Of a DNA stretch of 64,000 nt, positions 1-11,030 are shown in pieces. The stretch is taken from assembly GCF_035046505.1 (NCBI RefSeq), contig NC_089822.1:109013307-109077306 (forward strand). Reading direction: 5' to 3'. This DNA is from Tiliqua scincoides. Lineage: Eukaryota > Chordata > Lepidosauria > Squamata > Scincidae. The position numbers and the translations under genes were made by a program. Position 1 is the stretch's first letter. Each line of letters starts with the position of its first letter. A model generated the notes under the pieces. The model searched no databases. It saw nothing but the letters and a program-made list of their open reading frames with translations, and was not told the origin of the DNA.

Positions 1-272
1 TGAGCTGTGGGATGAGGGCTCCCTTTTGCTTGTTGTTTCATGTCTGGGATACAGCAGCAGCAGTGAAGGAAAGGCTGGTCTTGCTTTGTGCAAGGCCTTT
101 TACAGGCCTTGAGCTATTGCGAGACCTTCATTCATATAAGTTCCATCTCTAATATATTCATTTATGTAAATTTATTCAAATTTGAAATGTAAATTAATTC
201 TTTGCTTTCCCGGCTCCCGACAGCGTCAGAGAGATGATGTGGCCCTCCTGCCAAAAAGTTTGGACAGCCCTG
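1..272. mobile_element. Non-autonomous hAT element, family A, cut by window edge
   Basis: Same sequence as the complete copy at 42005-42447, entering from the left edge and ending in the terminal repeat tttggacagccctg. No transposase is visible. Confidence 0.8.
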
Positions 273-475
273 TTCTATACCATTTGATGAGTAATTTCCA
301 GCAGAATGCAGTGAAATAAACCACTTTGAAATATCTCTATTCTTTCAAAAGGTATGGCCAAAAAACCAGCAGGGGCAGAGCAATCACCATGCCCACCACC
401 CAGGTTGTTGCCCCGCTCAACGTATAGGAGGTCTATCATGGGGGATGACACGCTGGCCTCCTGCACCAGGTGACA
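273..475 (-). repeat. Fragment of the repeat found inverted at 30592-30960 and 31848-32470
   Basis: It shares, in reverse orientation, the segments about pairing with gatatttca(c/a)tatggttt and the CAGCATGTCACCCCCCATGA region of 31848-32470. It abuts the end of the hAT element at 272. Confidence 0.6.
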
Positions 476-934
476 CAAACCCTAGCGACGCCACTGCTCT
501 CCCATGTTCCTCTGACCCTGGGCTGCCAAGTTCCCACAGTAGGGTGCTGCAGGGACAGAGAATGGGAACAGGAAAAGGTAAATCTCAGGAACTGTTTACA
601 CAGTTCAGGGAGTTGTCAGCCCAGGAGTGCTCCAGGGTATTGCAGCCAGATCTCTTTTCATCATCAGTTGTAAACTCCTATCACAAAGAACGAGCAAACC
701 TACTATTACTGCAGAGCTAATTTATCTTGGGATTAAAAGATCCTGTTCAGCCTTCCAGTGTGTAAGTAAGCTCTTGAATATGTACGTTTAGCCCAGGAAA
801 ATAGGGCGTTTTTACTCTATTATTATTAAAAAATATTTATATACTGCTTTTTAACAAAAGTAATTCACAAAGTGATTTATATAGTACAATAATTCATTAC
901 CTTGTGTTGCAACATGCAGTAAGCATTCTTAGGC
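476..934. other. No gene seen; short dispersed repeat at 825-900
   Basis: 825-900 (atatttatatactgctttt, then acaaagtgatttatat) recurs at 19255-19330 and 47815-47880. It looks like a short dispersed LINE or SINE piece. The remainder is unassigned. Confidence 0.45.
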
Positions 935-1015
935 TGCAATCCTATATACACTTACCTAGGAGTAAGTCCCACTGAGCTCAATGGAGCCAAGTAGACATAC
1001 ACAGTATTGGACTGT
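935..1015. repeat. 80-bp imperfect palindromic repeat (CAATCCTAT family)
   Basis: Pattern: ggctgcaatcctat, cacttacctaggagtaagtc, then an inverted match. One of many copies of the same foldback unit in the window. Confidence 0.7.
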
Positions 1016-2959
1016 TAGTATTCCAGTCCTGTATGGTTTTTTAAACTACTAAGAAGTTGTATGTGGCCCAGTTGAACTAAGTTCCCCTCATACAACCATG
1101 TACTAGAACCAGGATCAGGTCACAATGCTCGCTTTTGCAAAAAAGCAAAAGGGATCCCCAAGACCCTCTGGTAAGGACACTGCAATCACTGCAGAGGTAA
1201 ATTCCAGCTTATCAGACAACATCTGCTGATTGGAGGAACCTGAGAGAACCAACCTTGGGCAAAAGCTGGTGAACTACAATCTGTGTGTATTTGCCAACTT
1301 TTAAAAATCCCAAATAGGCAAATTCAAGTTCCTTTCCCAGGGCTTCACAGGCAGTTCTTGAAGCTCACACTGAGGGTGACCAAGTTCTGGTTTGTTCTTT
1401 CATATTTTAAAATCTGCCCTGTCATCCATAGTTCCTTTTTTTCAGTTCATCTTGAAACATGCAAAGGAGCCCTGAGCCTCAGAAAGGATCATTCCTTTTG
1501 CCCAAAGTTTTTTGGGCAAGGCAAGATTTGGGATCAATAGATGCACAAACTTTGTTTGCCAAGTCCCCGTTTTTTGCCCTCCTTTCCATGGTGAAGAGGT
1601 AGCCTCTATCTGCTGCTGAATGGTACTGCTGGACAACAGTACTTGAGAGCCAGCAATGAAGAGACCCTAGGGAGGCTGGCATCACATCCTGGGACCCATC
1701 TCACCTAGCAAAAGTCACTCTCCCTCAGTTCATATTAACTGCACGTTAATTTCTTTCACATGTGGAAGCTTCATGAAGGTGAAAGGATTCCTGGGAAGGT
1801 TGTTCCAATCCCATGCCACTCCTAATATTTAAAATTCTGCCTTATAGTGCAAGTGTACTGTTGTACATAACATAGCAGTGGATTGAGAAATCAACATTTG
1901 GAGAATTGCAACTTTATTTTGTTTTAAAACAAAAGAGTCCAAGTTTCTAGCCATCACATTGGTAGGCTTCAATATGTGTGCATGTGTGTAGCACTGACAG
2001 ACTGCCATCCTATCCACATTTTCCCGGGAGTAAGCTCCACTAACCAGACTTCTAAATAGACATGTTTGGGCTCAAAATCAGCAAAGTTAGAAGATGTTGC
2101 AGCAATGGGGCTTCAATGTCCTTGCACCTTTGTAGGACTAGTGAAAGAGAATTCATTTTGTAAAATAAACAGATACAGATTGAGTATACCTAATCACAAA
2201 ATCTGAAATACTCCAAAAATCTGAAACTTTTTGGCACTGACATTACACCACAATAGTAGACATGTAATCGTCACAGAAAGTGAAAATTTGTGTTTCATGC
2301 ACAAAATTAAGTAAAATATACGATAAAATTACCCTTAGGCTATGTGTATAAAGTGTATGTGAAACAAATGAAATTTCATGTTTAGACTTGGGTCCCTTCC
2401 CCAAGATATTTCATTATGTATATGCAAATATTCAAAAATCTGAAACACTTCTGGTCCCAAGCATTTTGGATAATGGATACTCAACTTGTATGTCTGTTTA
2501 TACAAATATTTCAAATGCTCCCACATTTATCAGTCCTGCCAGACAATGATCCAGCATTTATCCAAGGTCTCAGGAGCAGCTCAAACAGGGTTCTCAGAAA
2601 TTAGCAGAGCAAACACCCCCAGCTACCTGGACAAAGAAACACAATTTAAATGTTGGCTGTCATATTTTACTACCAGGGAAGACCAATTGTCCCTATTCAT
2701 CTCATCACAGCATCCCACTCAAGTTTGCTAGTGTTTCCCTTCTGTCTTTTTACAGGACTATGAACTCCTCATTTCTTTTGCCATGTAAACTGCTCTGAAT
2801 TATTATTTTTTTTGCTCAAAAGTGGCATATAAATATTCTGAATAAAAAATCACCACAACCCAATAAGCAGTTAAGAGCTCCAAACAGAATCTCTAGATTT
2901 CTAAAAAATAATTCGTCTAGTTTTTGTTGGTGCAGAAAGAAACCTGAAAATGTCTAGGA
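1016..2959. other. No gene recognised
   Basis: AT-rich, with only short open frames in all phases and no recognisable protein similarity. 2005-2045 carries another weak piece of the CAATCCTAT unit. Confidence 0.4.
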
Positions 2960-3341
2960 CAGTGTTTCTCAAACTGTGGGCCGGAACCCACTAGGTAGGT
3001 CATGAGCCAATTTCAGGTGGGTCCCCATTCATTTCAGTATTTTATTTTTAATCTATTAGACTACCATGGCATATGAACGCATTTAGGGAAATGTTACAGA
3101 CCTGTACTTTTAGCAAGCTACTAGGTGTATTCTTTGTGTATTCTTTGTGTACTTTTAGCAAGCTACTAGGTGTATTCTCATATTTCTGTGTACATTCAAT
3201 GGGACTTACTCTTGGGTAAGTGTGGGTAGGATTGCAGTTTAGGATTGTTAAAAATTTTCCTGCTTAATGTCACTTCTGTGGGTTCTGACAGATTCTCATT
3301 CTAAAAAGTGGGTCCCGGTGCTAAATGTGTGAAAACCACTG
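2960..3341. mobile_element. Non-autonomous hAT element, family B
   Basis: Terminal inverted repeats cagtgtttctcaaact and gtgaaaaccactg. Flanks gtctagga and gtttagaa are an 8-bp target duplication with two differences. It contains an internal tandem duplication (3108-3175) of gtacttttagcaagctacta. A fragment of the same family is at 27943-28010. Confidence 0.8.
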
Positions 3342-4194
3342 GTTTAGAATTGTAGGGACAGTCTTTGTTGATTGCTTATATATTTAAAGGTATCATATAT
3401 AAAGATTTGAAGAAAAAAAAAGAATGTGGGAGCAGCTTCTGCTTGATGCATAGGGGCATGGTCTCTAGGTGCCAAGGAGGTGGATTTTCTGTTCATATAG
3501 CATAGGTGCCATTCCCTGCCCTTCTATGTTTATGCAACAAGTTCAGGTGAGCAACATCATCCTGAAGGGGCACTGAAAACAACTGGCAGGGACCTCTTGG
3601 GCGTTCCCCCATAAAGTTTGTTTCCCAGCCCCTTGGTTCGCTACATCATCCTTTTCATGCAAATCCAGTTGATGTTTCTAATATTTTCTAAAACAAGACA
3701 GTAGCTAGACAAAAATCTCTCATCTCAGTACCTGCCACATCCCATCCTACTTCTGGGTCACCCCTTTCATTACAGTCTACTTGGATGTCATTGCAAGCAT
3801 CCAGCTTGATCCTTTTTGCCACAGTAAAAGCCAATTCCTGTTAAAGATAATACTCTTTGATTATAAACAAATGACCTTGAGGTTGGTTGGACAGAAGCAT
3901 AGTGTTGCTGGAATAGTTCCAGGTTGCTAGACAACCCAGGCTGCCCAGCATACCTGTCCCTGTGTTGTTTATTCCCCTTGGTGCAAAGGCCCCTGGGGCC
4001 TCATTGCCACCTCCCCATTGGATGGCACCCAGCCAACTGTGCCAGCAGGCTAGGATTGGTCAGCCAGACCCCTCCTCCAGGCACTTAATAGGGGCCAAGA
4101 ACAACAGCTTTGACCCTTAGCTATTCAGTCACACCAAAGTGTCCCAATTACCTTGACTCCCACCCTGTTCTTGCCCCACTCAGAGTTCAAGCCG
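3342..4194. other. No gene recognised
   Basis: Unique-looking sequence with moderate GC in its second half and no coding or repeat signal that I can assign. Confidence 0.35.
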
Positions 4195-4280
4195 CTACGT
4201 GTCTACTCAGAAGTAAGTCCCATTATAGTCAACAGGGCTTACTCTCAAATAAGTATGGATAGGATTGGGTGCTCAGTCTA
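4195..4280. repeat. 80-bp palindromic repeat (CAATCCTAT family)
   Basis: tctactcagaagtaagtccc then ggcttactctcaaataagta and gataggattgggt. The arms are inverted copies around cattatagtcaa. Confidence 0.75.
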
Positions 4281-4849
4281 CCTTTTCCTTGCCTTCTCCT
4301 CCACCCTAGTTTAATTCAGTGAGCTTCTAGAAGGGCTGCCTGAGGATGTGTCAAACTACCCACAGGCTCCTCCTGGTTGGCACACCCTCTTCTCAAGCCA
4401 CCCCTGGCCATCTCCACTACTGTACTCCTCATGAAGCCCTTGCTTCTCTCTCCTCCTTCCTTCCCCTGAAGTCCAGAAGGGAGGGGAGAGGCCACCTTTG
4501 CAGCTGAAGCCTAGGAGCTGGTTGGGTTGCCTTGAGCCCCACCCAGCACTTCTAGCCTCCACTACACTCCTGGATGGTCCCAAGGATGCTTCAGAAGCAT
4601 ACCCAAGCCTGGAAGAGAAGCAGAAGAAGTAGCTCTCCATTTGAAGCAGGCACTTATCAGCCCAAGAGGGCAAAAGGAGCAGAAGGGCCAGGACTCCAAA
4701 AGGGGGGGCATCTCTCATGTTGCACCTAAAGGCACAAGCTACACCTCCTCAAATGGCTCCCAATTCTCTATATCAGGGATTGTGCCTCCCTTACCTCCAC
4801 TTCCATTCCAACTTCTAGGGTTTATTTTCTAGCCCACTTGTCATTCCCT

Positions 4850-5370
4850 TTCTCTCCCTGCAATTAAGACCATCCTGCAAACTGAGGAGCATTCTGCACA
4901 TGCTCAGAGGCACTCTCCTCACAGGTCACTCCCTCTGCAATGAAGACATTGCGCACTGAGGAGCCTTCTGCACATGCTCAGAGACACTCCCTCCACTTGT
5001 CATTCCCTCTGCAGTGAAGACATTGCACACTGAGGAGCCTTCTGCACATGCTCAGAGGCACTCCCTCCACTTGTCATTCCCTCTGCAGAGAAGACATTGC
5101 GCACTGAGGAGCCTTCTGCACATGCTCAGAGGCACTCCCTCCACTTGTCATTCCCTCTGCAGTGAAGACATTGCACACTGAGGAGCCTTCTGCACATGCT
5201 CAGAGGCACTCCTCACATGTCACTCCCTCTGCAATGAAGAATCCTGTAAACTGAGGGACATTCTGCACATGCTCAGAGGCACTCCCTCCACTTGTCATTC
5301 CCTCTGCATTGAAGACATTGCACACTGAGGAGCATTCTGCACATGCTCAGAAGCACTCCCCTCACTTGCC
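4850..5370. repeat. 74-bp tandem repeat, about 7 copies
   Basis: The word ctgcacatgctcag recurs at 4894, 4968, 5042, 5116, 5190, 5263 and 5337, giving a period of 73-74 bp. Units differ by few bases. The array ends at the edge of the CpG-rich block. Confidence 0.95.
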
Positions 5371-5930
5371 CTGCAGTTTCACCCGCTGAAGAGTGGCCGT
5401 TGACGGCGGGCGCTCTGATCCCTCCCCAGGGCCGTCCTGCCGCCCCGTCAGACTCACCCGCCGCCGCCACAGGCGCTCTCCCCGTCCTCCTCCGCGGCCC
5501 TTTTAACCCCATGCCGCTCTCTGCCTCGGCTCGGCTCGGCTCCGAAGGCGACGTCATCGAGCCGCGTCACCAGGTTCCCGGAGGGGCACAGAGGCAGGGC
5601 TGCTCCGCGGAGACCGGCTGGACGGCGGCCAGCCCCCTTCGGCCGCCGGGGCCGCCTCCTCCAGCGGCGCTTCCGCAGAGAGCTCGGCTGCCGCCAGGCT
5701 CCCCCTTCCTCGCCTCGTCCCAGGGACCAGCTTCGGGGAGAAGAGTGCTTCTGGGCATGTGCAGAGCGCACGCCACTCGCCGTCGAAGAGTCCAGCCGCT
5801 TCCAAGATGGCTGCCTCCAGTGGAAGGGGGCAGATCCTGCGGCACCTTCCAGCGCCTCCTGCCTGGGTGCCGTCCTGAGTCCCTTCACTCTTCCACCTGA
5901 GCTGTTCTGCAGCTGCCGCCAAGGACACTC
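5370..5930. promoter_or_regulatory. CpG-rich promoter-like block without an assigned gene
   Basis: Dense CG content, a CRE-like GACGTCA near 5549, and AAGATGGCTGCC near 5805 that resembles the YY1 element found just downstream of many start sites. Open frames exist on both strands, as expected in such DNA, and none is recognisable. In human, PNPLA6 begins immediately past MCOLN1, so it may be the 5' end of a minus-strand gene lying left of the window, or a plus-strand transcript. Confidence 0.5.
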
Positions 5931-5939
5931 GGGCCACAA

Positions 5940-6215
5940 TCCCGGCCACACTTACCTGGGGGCAAGCTCCATTGGCTTTAATGGGACTTCCTTCTGAGTA
6001 GACATGCCCAGGAGTGGGCTCTCAGGCTGCAGTCCTGTACACACTTACCTGGGAGCAAGCCCCATTGGCTTTAATGGGACTTCCTTCTGAGTAGACATGC
6101 CCAGGAGTGGGTTCTCAGGCTGCAATCCTGTACACACTTACCTGGGAGCAAGCCCCATTGACTAATGGGACTTCCTTCTGAGTAGACATGCCCAGGAGTG
6201 GGCTCTCAGCCTGTC
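5940..6215. repeat. Three tandem copies of the CAATCCTAT palindrome
   Basis: A unit of about 93 bp is repeated three times: cacttacctggg, ttaatgggacttccttctga, gtagacatgcccaggagtgg. Elsewhere in the window the unit occurs singly. Confidence 0.85.
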
Positions 6216-6589
6216 ACATTAGACAGGCAGGGAAAATGGTTGAACAGGGCACTACAGCCCACCCTCCTCATCCTCAATAAAGCTGTTGCCTCAAGCGTTG
6301 TCAACTGTCCCAACTAAGGGATAGCCAACCTACCCCACCCCACCAGTTTTTTGGGCACTGCCACTTTCCCTGCCTCTGGGTTTGAGGACTAAAACAGAAA
6401 AGCTGCATCCACATCCCTGGACTCCTGGAAGTGTTTCAGAAGAGGTGGGGGGAGGGGGGAGGTACTGCTCCCACAGGGTCATTTGCCTGTAGGGGTAGCC
6501 AAGCTGACCAGCATTAAAATCTCCTGCAGATTTTGCTCTCACCCTTCCAGTGGCCCAAAGTGCAGCATCCAGTATAATTCTTAAGATTT

Positions 6590-6815
6590 CTACAGAGCTT
6601 TCCAAGCATGCCAAGTGCTCCACCTGTGTTATCTTAGTGTAATCCTTACAACCCTGTAAGGTATTATTATTATTATTATTCAGCTGGGAGCTGAAGCAAA
6701 GAAGGAGCGGCTTGCCCTTACCCAAGGCCACAGGGCGAGTTCATGGCAAAGGTGAGATTCAAAGCAGGGAAGTTCTGATTTGCAGCTCAGTCTCCTGCCC
6801 ATTGCACACCATACA
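6590..6815 (-). mobile_element. Ancient MIR-type CORE-SINE
   Basis: It reads as a reverse-oriented MIR: ccctgtaaggtattattatt, then cttgcccttacccaaggcca, then gattcaaagcagg. An internal ATT run is at 6661-6680. Confidence 0.65.
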
Positions 6816-8479
6816 ACTCCCCTAATGCCATGACAACCATTGTTTGCTTTTGCCAAAAGTCACAAAGTCAGGGACACCACCTGGCCTTGTACTCCATGAT
6901 TTCATCTGTAGAGTAAAAATAGTAGATTTTGATTCCTCCTAAATACTATGTAACCTAAATAATTGCCTTTGTTTGCAATTAAATTTTTAACAAATGTAAC
7001 TACTGTATTTGTCTAATCATGTACTCACCAGGCATTAGTGAGCCCCTGACTTTCCAGTGTGTCTCACAGGCTGCTGTGGCAGGGATCCGGGTGCTCCACC
7101 TTTCTAATGAGGGGGAGACACAGAGAGTGGATAAGGTTGTGCTGGGTCACGTCTATCAAGCAATTCCCCCCACTGAGGAAGGGTGCATTGGAACACACCA
7201 GCCAAGATTCCCACCGACCGCTTTGAGAATTCCTGGCAGTTTACCTACTGGACAGTCCCTGGGAGAAGACTTGGCAGCCAGTCCAGCAGAAAAAAGGGAG
7301 AACTGCAACTATAGGGCTGAGCCTGACCGACCACACCAAGGAACCCTTGGGGCTGGGCCACACTAGGGGAGTGTGTGTTGCGATGGCACCTGCTCGGGGA
7401 TAGTACCCTAGAGAGGGTTGAAATGAGACTTTGGAGCCACCCTGACTCTTCTGGTCCTGGTCCAGCTCCAGTAAGGGACCAAAGGCAGGAAATATTAACA
7501 ATAGCAGCAGCCTCTCTCACTGTGTGAAACTCTCAATGTGTTATGAATTGTACAGACTCAAGGCAGTTCATGTAGGCAGGATATACTAAACTCATTTCAA
7601 ATTTTTACAATAATTGTTCTATGAACACTTGTAGAATCCTTCTGCAATCCCAGATGGAATCTTTCAGGGCTTGGGCATCATATCTGGCATCTAGGTATGC
7701 CTTCCGAGTTTCCAGCAGAAGCAGCTTCAGGTCGGTTATTCTTTTCTTGGAAGCTGAATTTCCATGCTCCTCCACATTCCTGCTGCATCACAGTCTGTCA
7801 CCTTGTCACAGTTACCTGGTTCTGTCCTCTCACGACAGCTTTAATTCTGGTCTCCCATCCAATTTTCAACTTTAGCATTCTTCAGGCAGCCTTCAGCTGA
7901 ACCACCAGACCACACCTCCTGCCCCCCATTTCACATATGGCCAGATGGGGCATGATAAGAAGACTGCCTGTATATGGAATGCAATCTGGCATGGGGAGCG
8001 AAGGGGTTGGGGCAAGGCGCAGTATTCATCCACCCCCTTTAGTGGCAAAAGTATGAGTGGGAGCTCATTGGTCCAATGCACTCTGACTCTAGCAGTGCAG
8101 TATTGATGGTTCAAATGCACTTACTGCCAGCAGCACTCCCCATGGGACACTATGTGTCAACTGCTTGCATTAACATACCCAACAACAATATGTGGTACTT
8201 GGGGTGGATCCACAGAATGGAACGCCTACAGATGATGAAGAAACACCTATTATCACTTTTTCTTAGGACTTGATGTGCCAGAATTCCTGAGGCTTCTGCA
8301 TGAGGCAACAGTGGAGAGGGCCACCCCAGTTCTAGCAGGGGAAGAAGAGGGCCCCAGCCAAGGCTGCTCCCACAGATCCCCAGCAGGGGTACCCTGTCAG
8401 CCCTGACATGAGGGTGGACAGCCAACCTGGAGTTTCATGACCTACAATTAGCCTTTCTGCTGGATCCTATCCTCCAGAG
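6816..8479. other. No gene recognised
   Basis: Short open frames (for example 7019-7366 plus) show no recognisable motif, and there is no clear repeat. Confidence 0.35.
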
Positions 8480-8771
8480 CAGTGGTTTTCAACTTTTCAT
8501 TTATTCATTTACAAATTTATACCCCGCTTTATCTCTCTAACAGGCATTCAAAGCAGACGTTTTTCATCTCATGGCAGGTACACTGATAAGGTGCTAAAAT
8601 TGTTGAGAGACACCATCATTTTTTGACAATTGACAAGACACACCACACTGCTGATGCGGGGCTCACATCCCCCAATGGCCCTACTAATGACCCTCCCCCA
8701 AACTCCCACAGTACACCTGCAGATCATCTGGGCACACCATGTGCCATTGCACACTGATTTGAAAATCACTG
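8480..8771. mobile_element. Non-autonomous hAT-like element
   Basis: Ends cagtggttttcaa and ttgaaaatcactg are inverted. The 8-bp target duplication is not clear. It is probably old. Confidence 0.55.
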
Positions 8772-8774
8772 CTC

Positions 8775-9010
8775 CTATTTTTCCAGACCCTTCACAGTAC
8801 AAAAAGGTACCTTCAGCATTGAATTGGATACTGTCCTCACCCAATGCTATGAAGGGAGTGAAAGTCTTGTACCTAAGCAGGAAGTTCAAACTTGCAGAGC
8901 ACAAATTGGAAAAAGAAGCCCTAGCTGTCAAATGGGCCAAGCCTGCCTTCCAATGCTACTTTAATAACAACTTCCATCTTAGTGACCTCCAATGAGGGGG
9001 CGGACCACAA
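8775..9010 (+). mobile_element. Gypsy-type LTR retrotransposon pol fossil (RNase H region)
   Basis: A short piece whose reading resembles the start of the Gypsy RNase H domain (LYLSRKF, LEKEALAVKWA). No LTRs, gag or envelope lie nearby. It is broken and old, a fragment of about 0.2 kb. Confidence 0.55.
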
Positions 9011-9074
9011 TGATTGCATCCTCAGAGGGTATCTTTCTCTTCTTCCTTACAGTTAAACAGTGGAACACCGAAGA

Positions 9075-9215
9075 AGTGGTTGGTTAGCAACCTTCAGTCT
9101 CGAAAGACTATGGTATAAGCCTACAGCACCCGGTATTCCCAGGCAGTCTCCCATCCAAGTACTAACCAGGCCTGACCCTGCTTAGCTTCCGAGATCAGAC
9201 GAGATTGGGCATGTG
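9075..9215 (-). mobile_element. 5S-rRNA-derived SINE, 5'-truncated
   Basis: The minus strand reads 5S rRNA from about nucleotide 28 (gatctcgtctgatctcggaa, aagctaagcagggtcaggcc) to ggtgctgtaggctt, followed by the tail ataccatagtctttcgagac and tgaaggttgc. The 5S start is missing. It is a SINE rather than a 5S gene because of the tail. Confidence 0.85.
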
Positions 9216-9714
9216 CAGAGCTCAATGCTGTCTACTTGTCCCATACAGACCAAAAGCTCAGAGGCTGGACAACCAAAACTTCAAGGGTGGGGGAAATGTA
9301 TCCGATTATACAATCACCAGGGATCAGAGAGTGCCCTGCTTCTCAGGTGCTCCTGATGGTGAAGCACAATGGTATCTTACAGGCCAGAACAACCCCCACA
9401 ACTCAGCTGATGCCACAATATGTGGCCTGATGAAGATTCCTGCATAGCCTTACAAGGTGAAGCTGTGAGGTTAGAAAGTCGTGGATTGGGTGGAAGCCTA
9501 GTGGCCTAGGACAAGACTGCAGTGCACCTTCCCAACATAACCAAGGAGAAAAGAGACAAGCCTTTCGCAGAGTCTGTTCAATGCCAGAGACATGAAAGAA
9601 GATATCAGGGACTTAGCTTGGGGCAAGACCAGAGGGCGCACATGCTATGAGCAATAGCACCAAAAACCAAAATGCTGTCATGAGGAGGGCCAGCAGAGTA
9701 TTGCCCGACAGCTG
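9216..9714. other. No gene recognised
   Basis: Open on the plus strand at 9205-9447, but the frame has no recognisable motif. Confidence 0.35.
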
Positions 9715-9805
9715 AGGCTGCAATCCTATCCACACTTACTTGGGAGTAGCCCCATTGACTATGAGACTTCTGAGTAGATATGCATAGGATTGGGCTTTGA
9801 GTCAG
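9715..9805. repeat. 80-bp palindromic repeat (CAATCCTAT family)
   Basis: ggctgcaatcctatccacac, ttacttgggagtag, then cataggattggg. A single copy. Confidence 0.75.
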
Positions 9806-10841
9806 GCAAAAGACTTCCAGGGGGTCTCAGAAAATCCTTAGGTTGGTCAGAACGGTCTTTCTCTCTGAAGCCAGCCTGAGAATTGTGTCATCTACTTCTT
9901 CCTTTTGGAGACTGGCCCCATCCTAACCAGGACATCTCTTTTGCAGACTGCCTCCTGTCCAGAGTCGCCAGTAGACAGAGCTTGCTTCATTTGAGCTGTT
10001 TGGCTCCAGCATAAAAAAACCTGCTTAATCTCTTGAATGTTTTCCTCATACTTTTATATTTGCATGACATTATAAATAATTGACTTCAGTAGTTCAGAAC
10101 TGAACTTCATTGTTTCATACATTATTCTAAATAATACTCCACCCCCCAGTAGCTAAGTTGCCTCCTTTGCCACAGTTCTACAAAATTAATGCTTTAAAAT
10201 TTTTGCCATTATTTGACACTATCTGAATAGTCAATTTACCAACTCCCCCCCCCCATCAGTTCATGTACAGTTAACAGAAGTGGAATATTCATGGGTGGAG
10301 AGGTGAGACATGATCAAGCCCCTCCTCCCTTTCCAGCAAGGAAAGCCCTACGCACCCAGGTACAGTCATTTTTCCACCTGAAGTGAAATGTCACAATGTC
10401 ATCTCTCATCCTCTGGACCAGAATTCCTTTTCGTGATATGCACAGATGGAACCTGTTGTCTGAAGCAAATGTTTCAGGGTAAAAATCGACCCTGGGATTC
10501 ACCTAAAGGAAAACAACTGAGTCAGGGCCAAAGTGTGAGCCACTGGAAACTTCTTCGGAGGATTATAAACCCCCCCGGAGCACAGCTAGAAAAGTTCAAA
10601 GTTCTGCAGGCAGGATCAGCTTCTTGGCCAAGATGTCAACAACATATTGCGATAACTTCATTATCTTCAGTGCATGGAATTGTGAGTAAGAGGCAGCTAA
10701 CAAAGACCAACCTATCTACAGAAAGCCTGGCTGCCAGCTATGAACCTGCATACTTCCCTCTTCGGAAGTAGTACAAAATGTCATCCTGTAAGATTCACAA
10801 CTGCTGTGTTTTGAAAATGCAGTCCCCATTTGGACCACAGC
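9806..10841. other. No gene recognised
   Basis: The plus frame at 10388-10771 is open for 127 codons but shows no family motif or splice context. Confidence 0.35.
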
Positions 10842-11030
10842 TTACCGTTTCACCTCAGCACAGCTCATCTGTTCAGTAGATCTGGGCACCAGGACACTCT
10901 GGGTGGGCACCTCTATTGCCTGGCATCCCAGAAGGCCGTACAACAGGATGTCTGGGCAGATGCAATTGCCCTGGGTGTCCTAATGCCCAGATCTACTGAA
11001 CTGATGAACTGCACGGAGGTGAAATGGCAG
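10842..11030. repeat. Inverted repeat with arms of about 57 bp
   Basis: The left arm holds gttcagtagatctgggcacc and aggacac, and the right arm its reverse complement (gtgtcctaatgcccagatct, actgaac), with a spacer of about 70 bp. It could form a long hairpin. It is not seen elsewhere in the window. Confidence 0.75.

Noticed and set aside
5343-5951. Overlapping long frames on both strands in the CpG block
   Set aside because: GC-rich DNA lacks stop codons by composition. The frames are Pro/Arg/Ala-rich and have no recognisable domain.
8775-9010. A host gene related to the Gypsy RNase H domain
   Set aside because: Only a short, decayed piece with no neighbouring exons. Treated as a fossil.
9118-9213. 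A functional 5S rRNA gene
   Set aside because: The 5S start is missing and the LINE-like tail follows the 3' end, so it is a SINE. The same holds for 54066-54240, which is a foldback.
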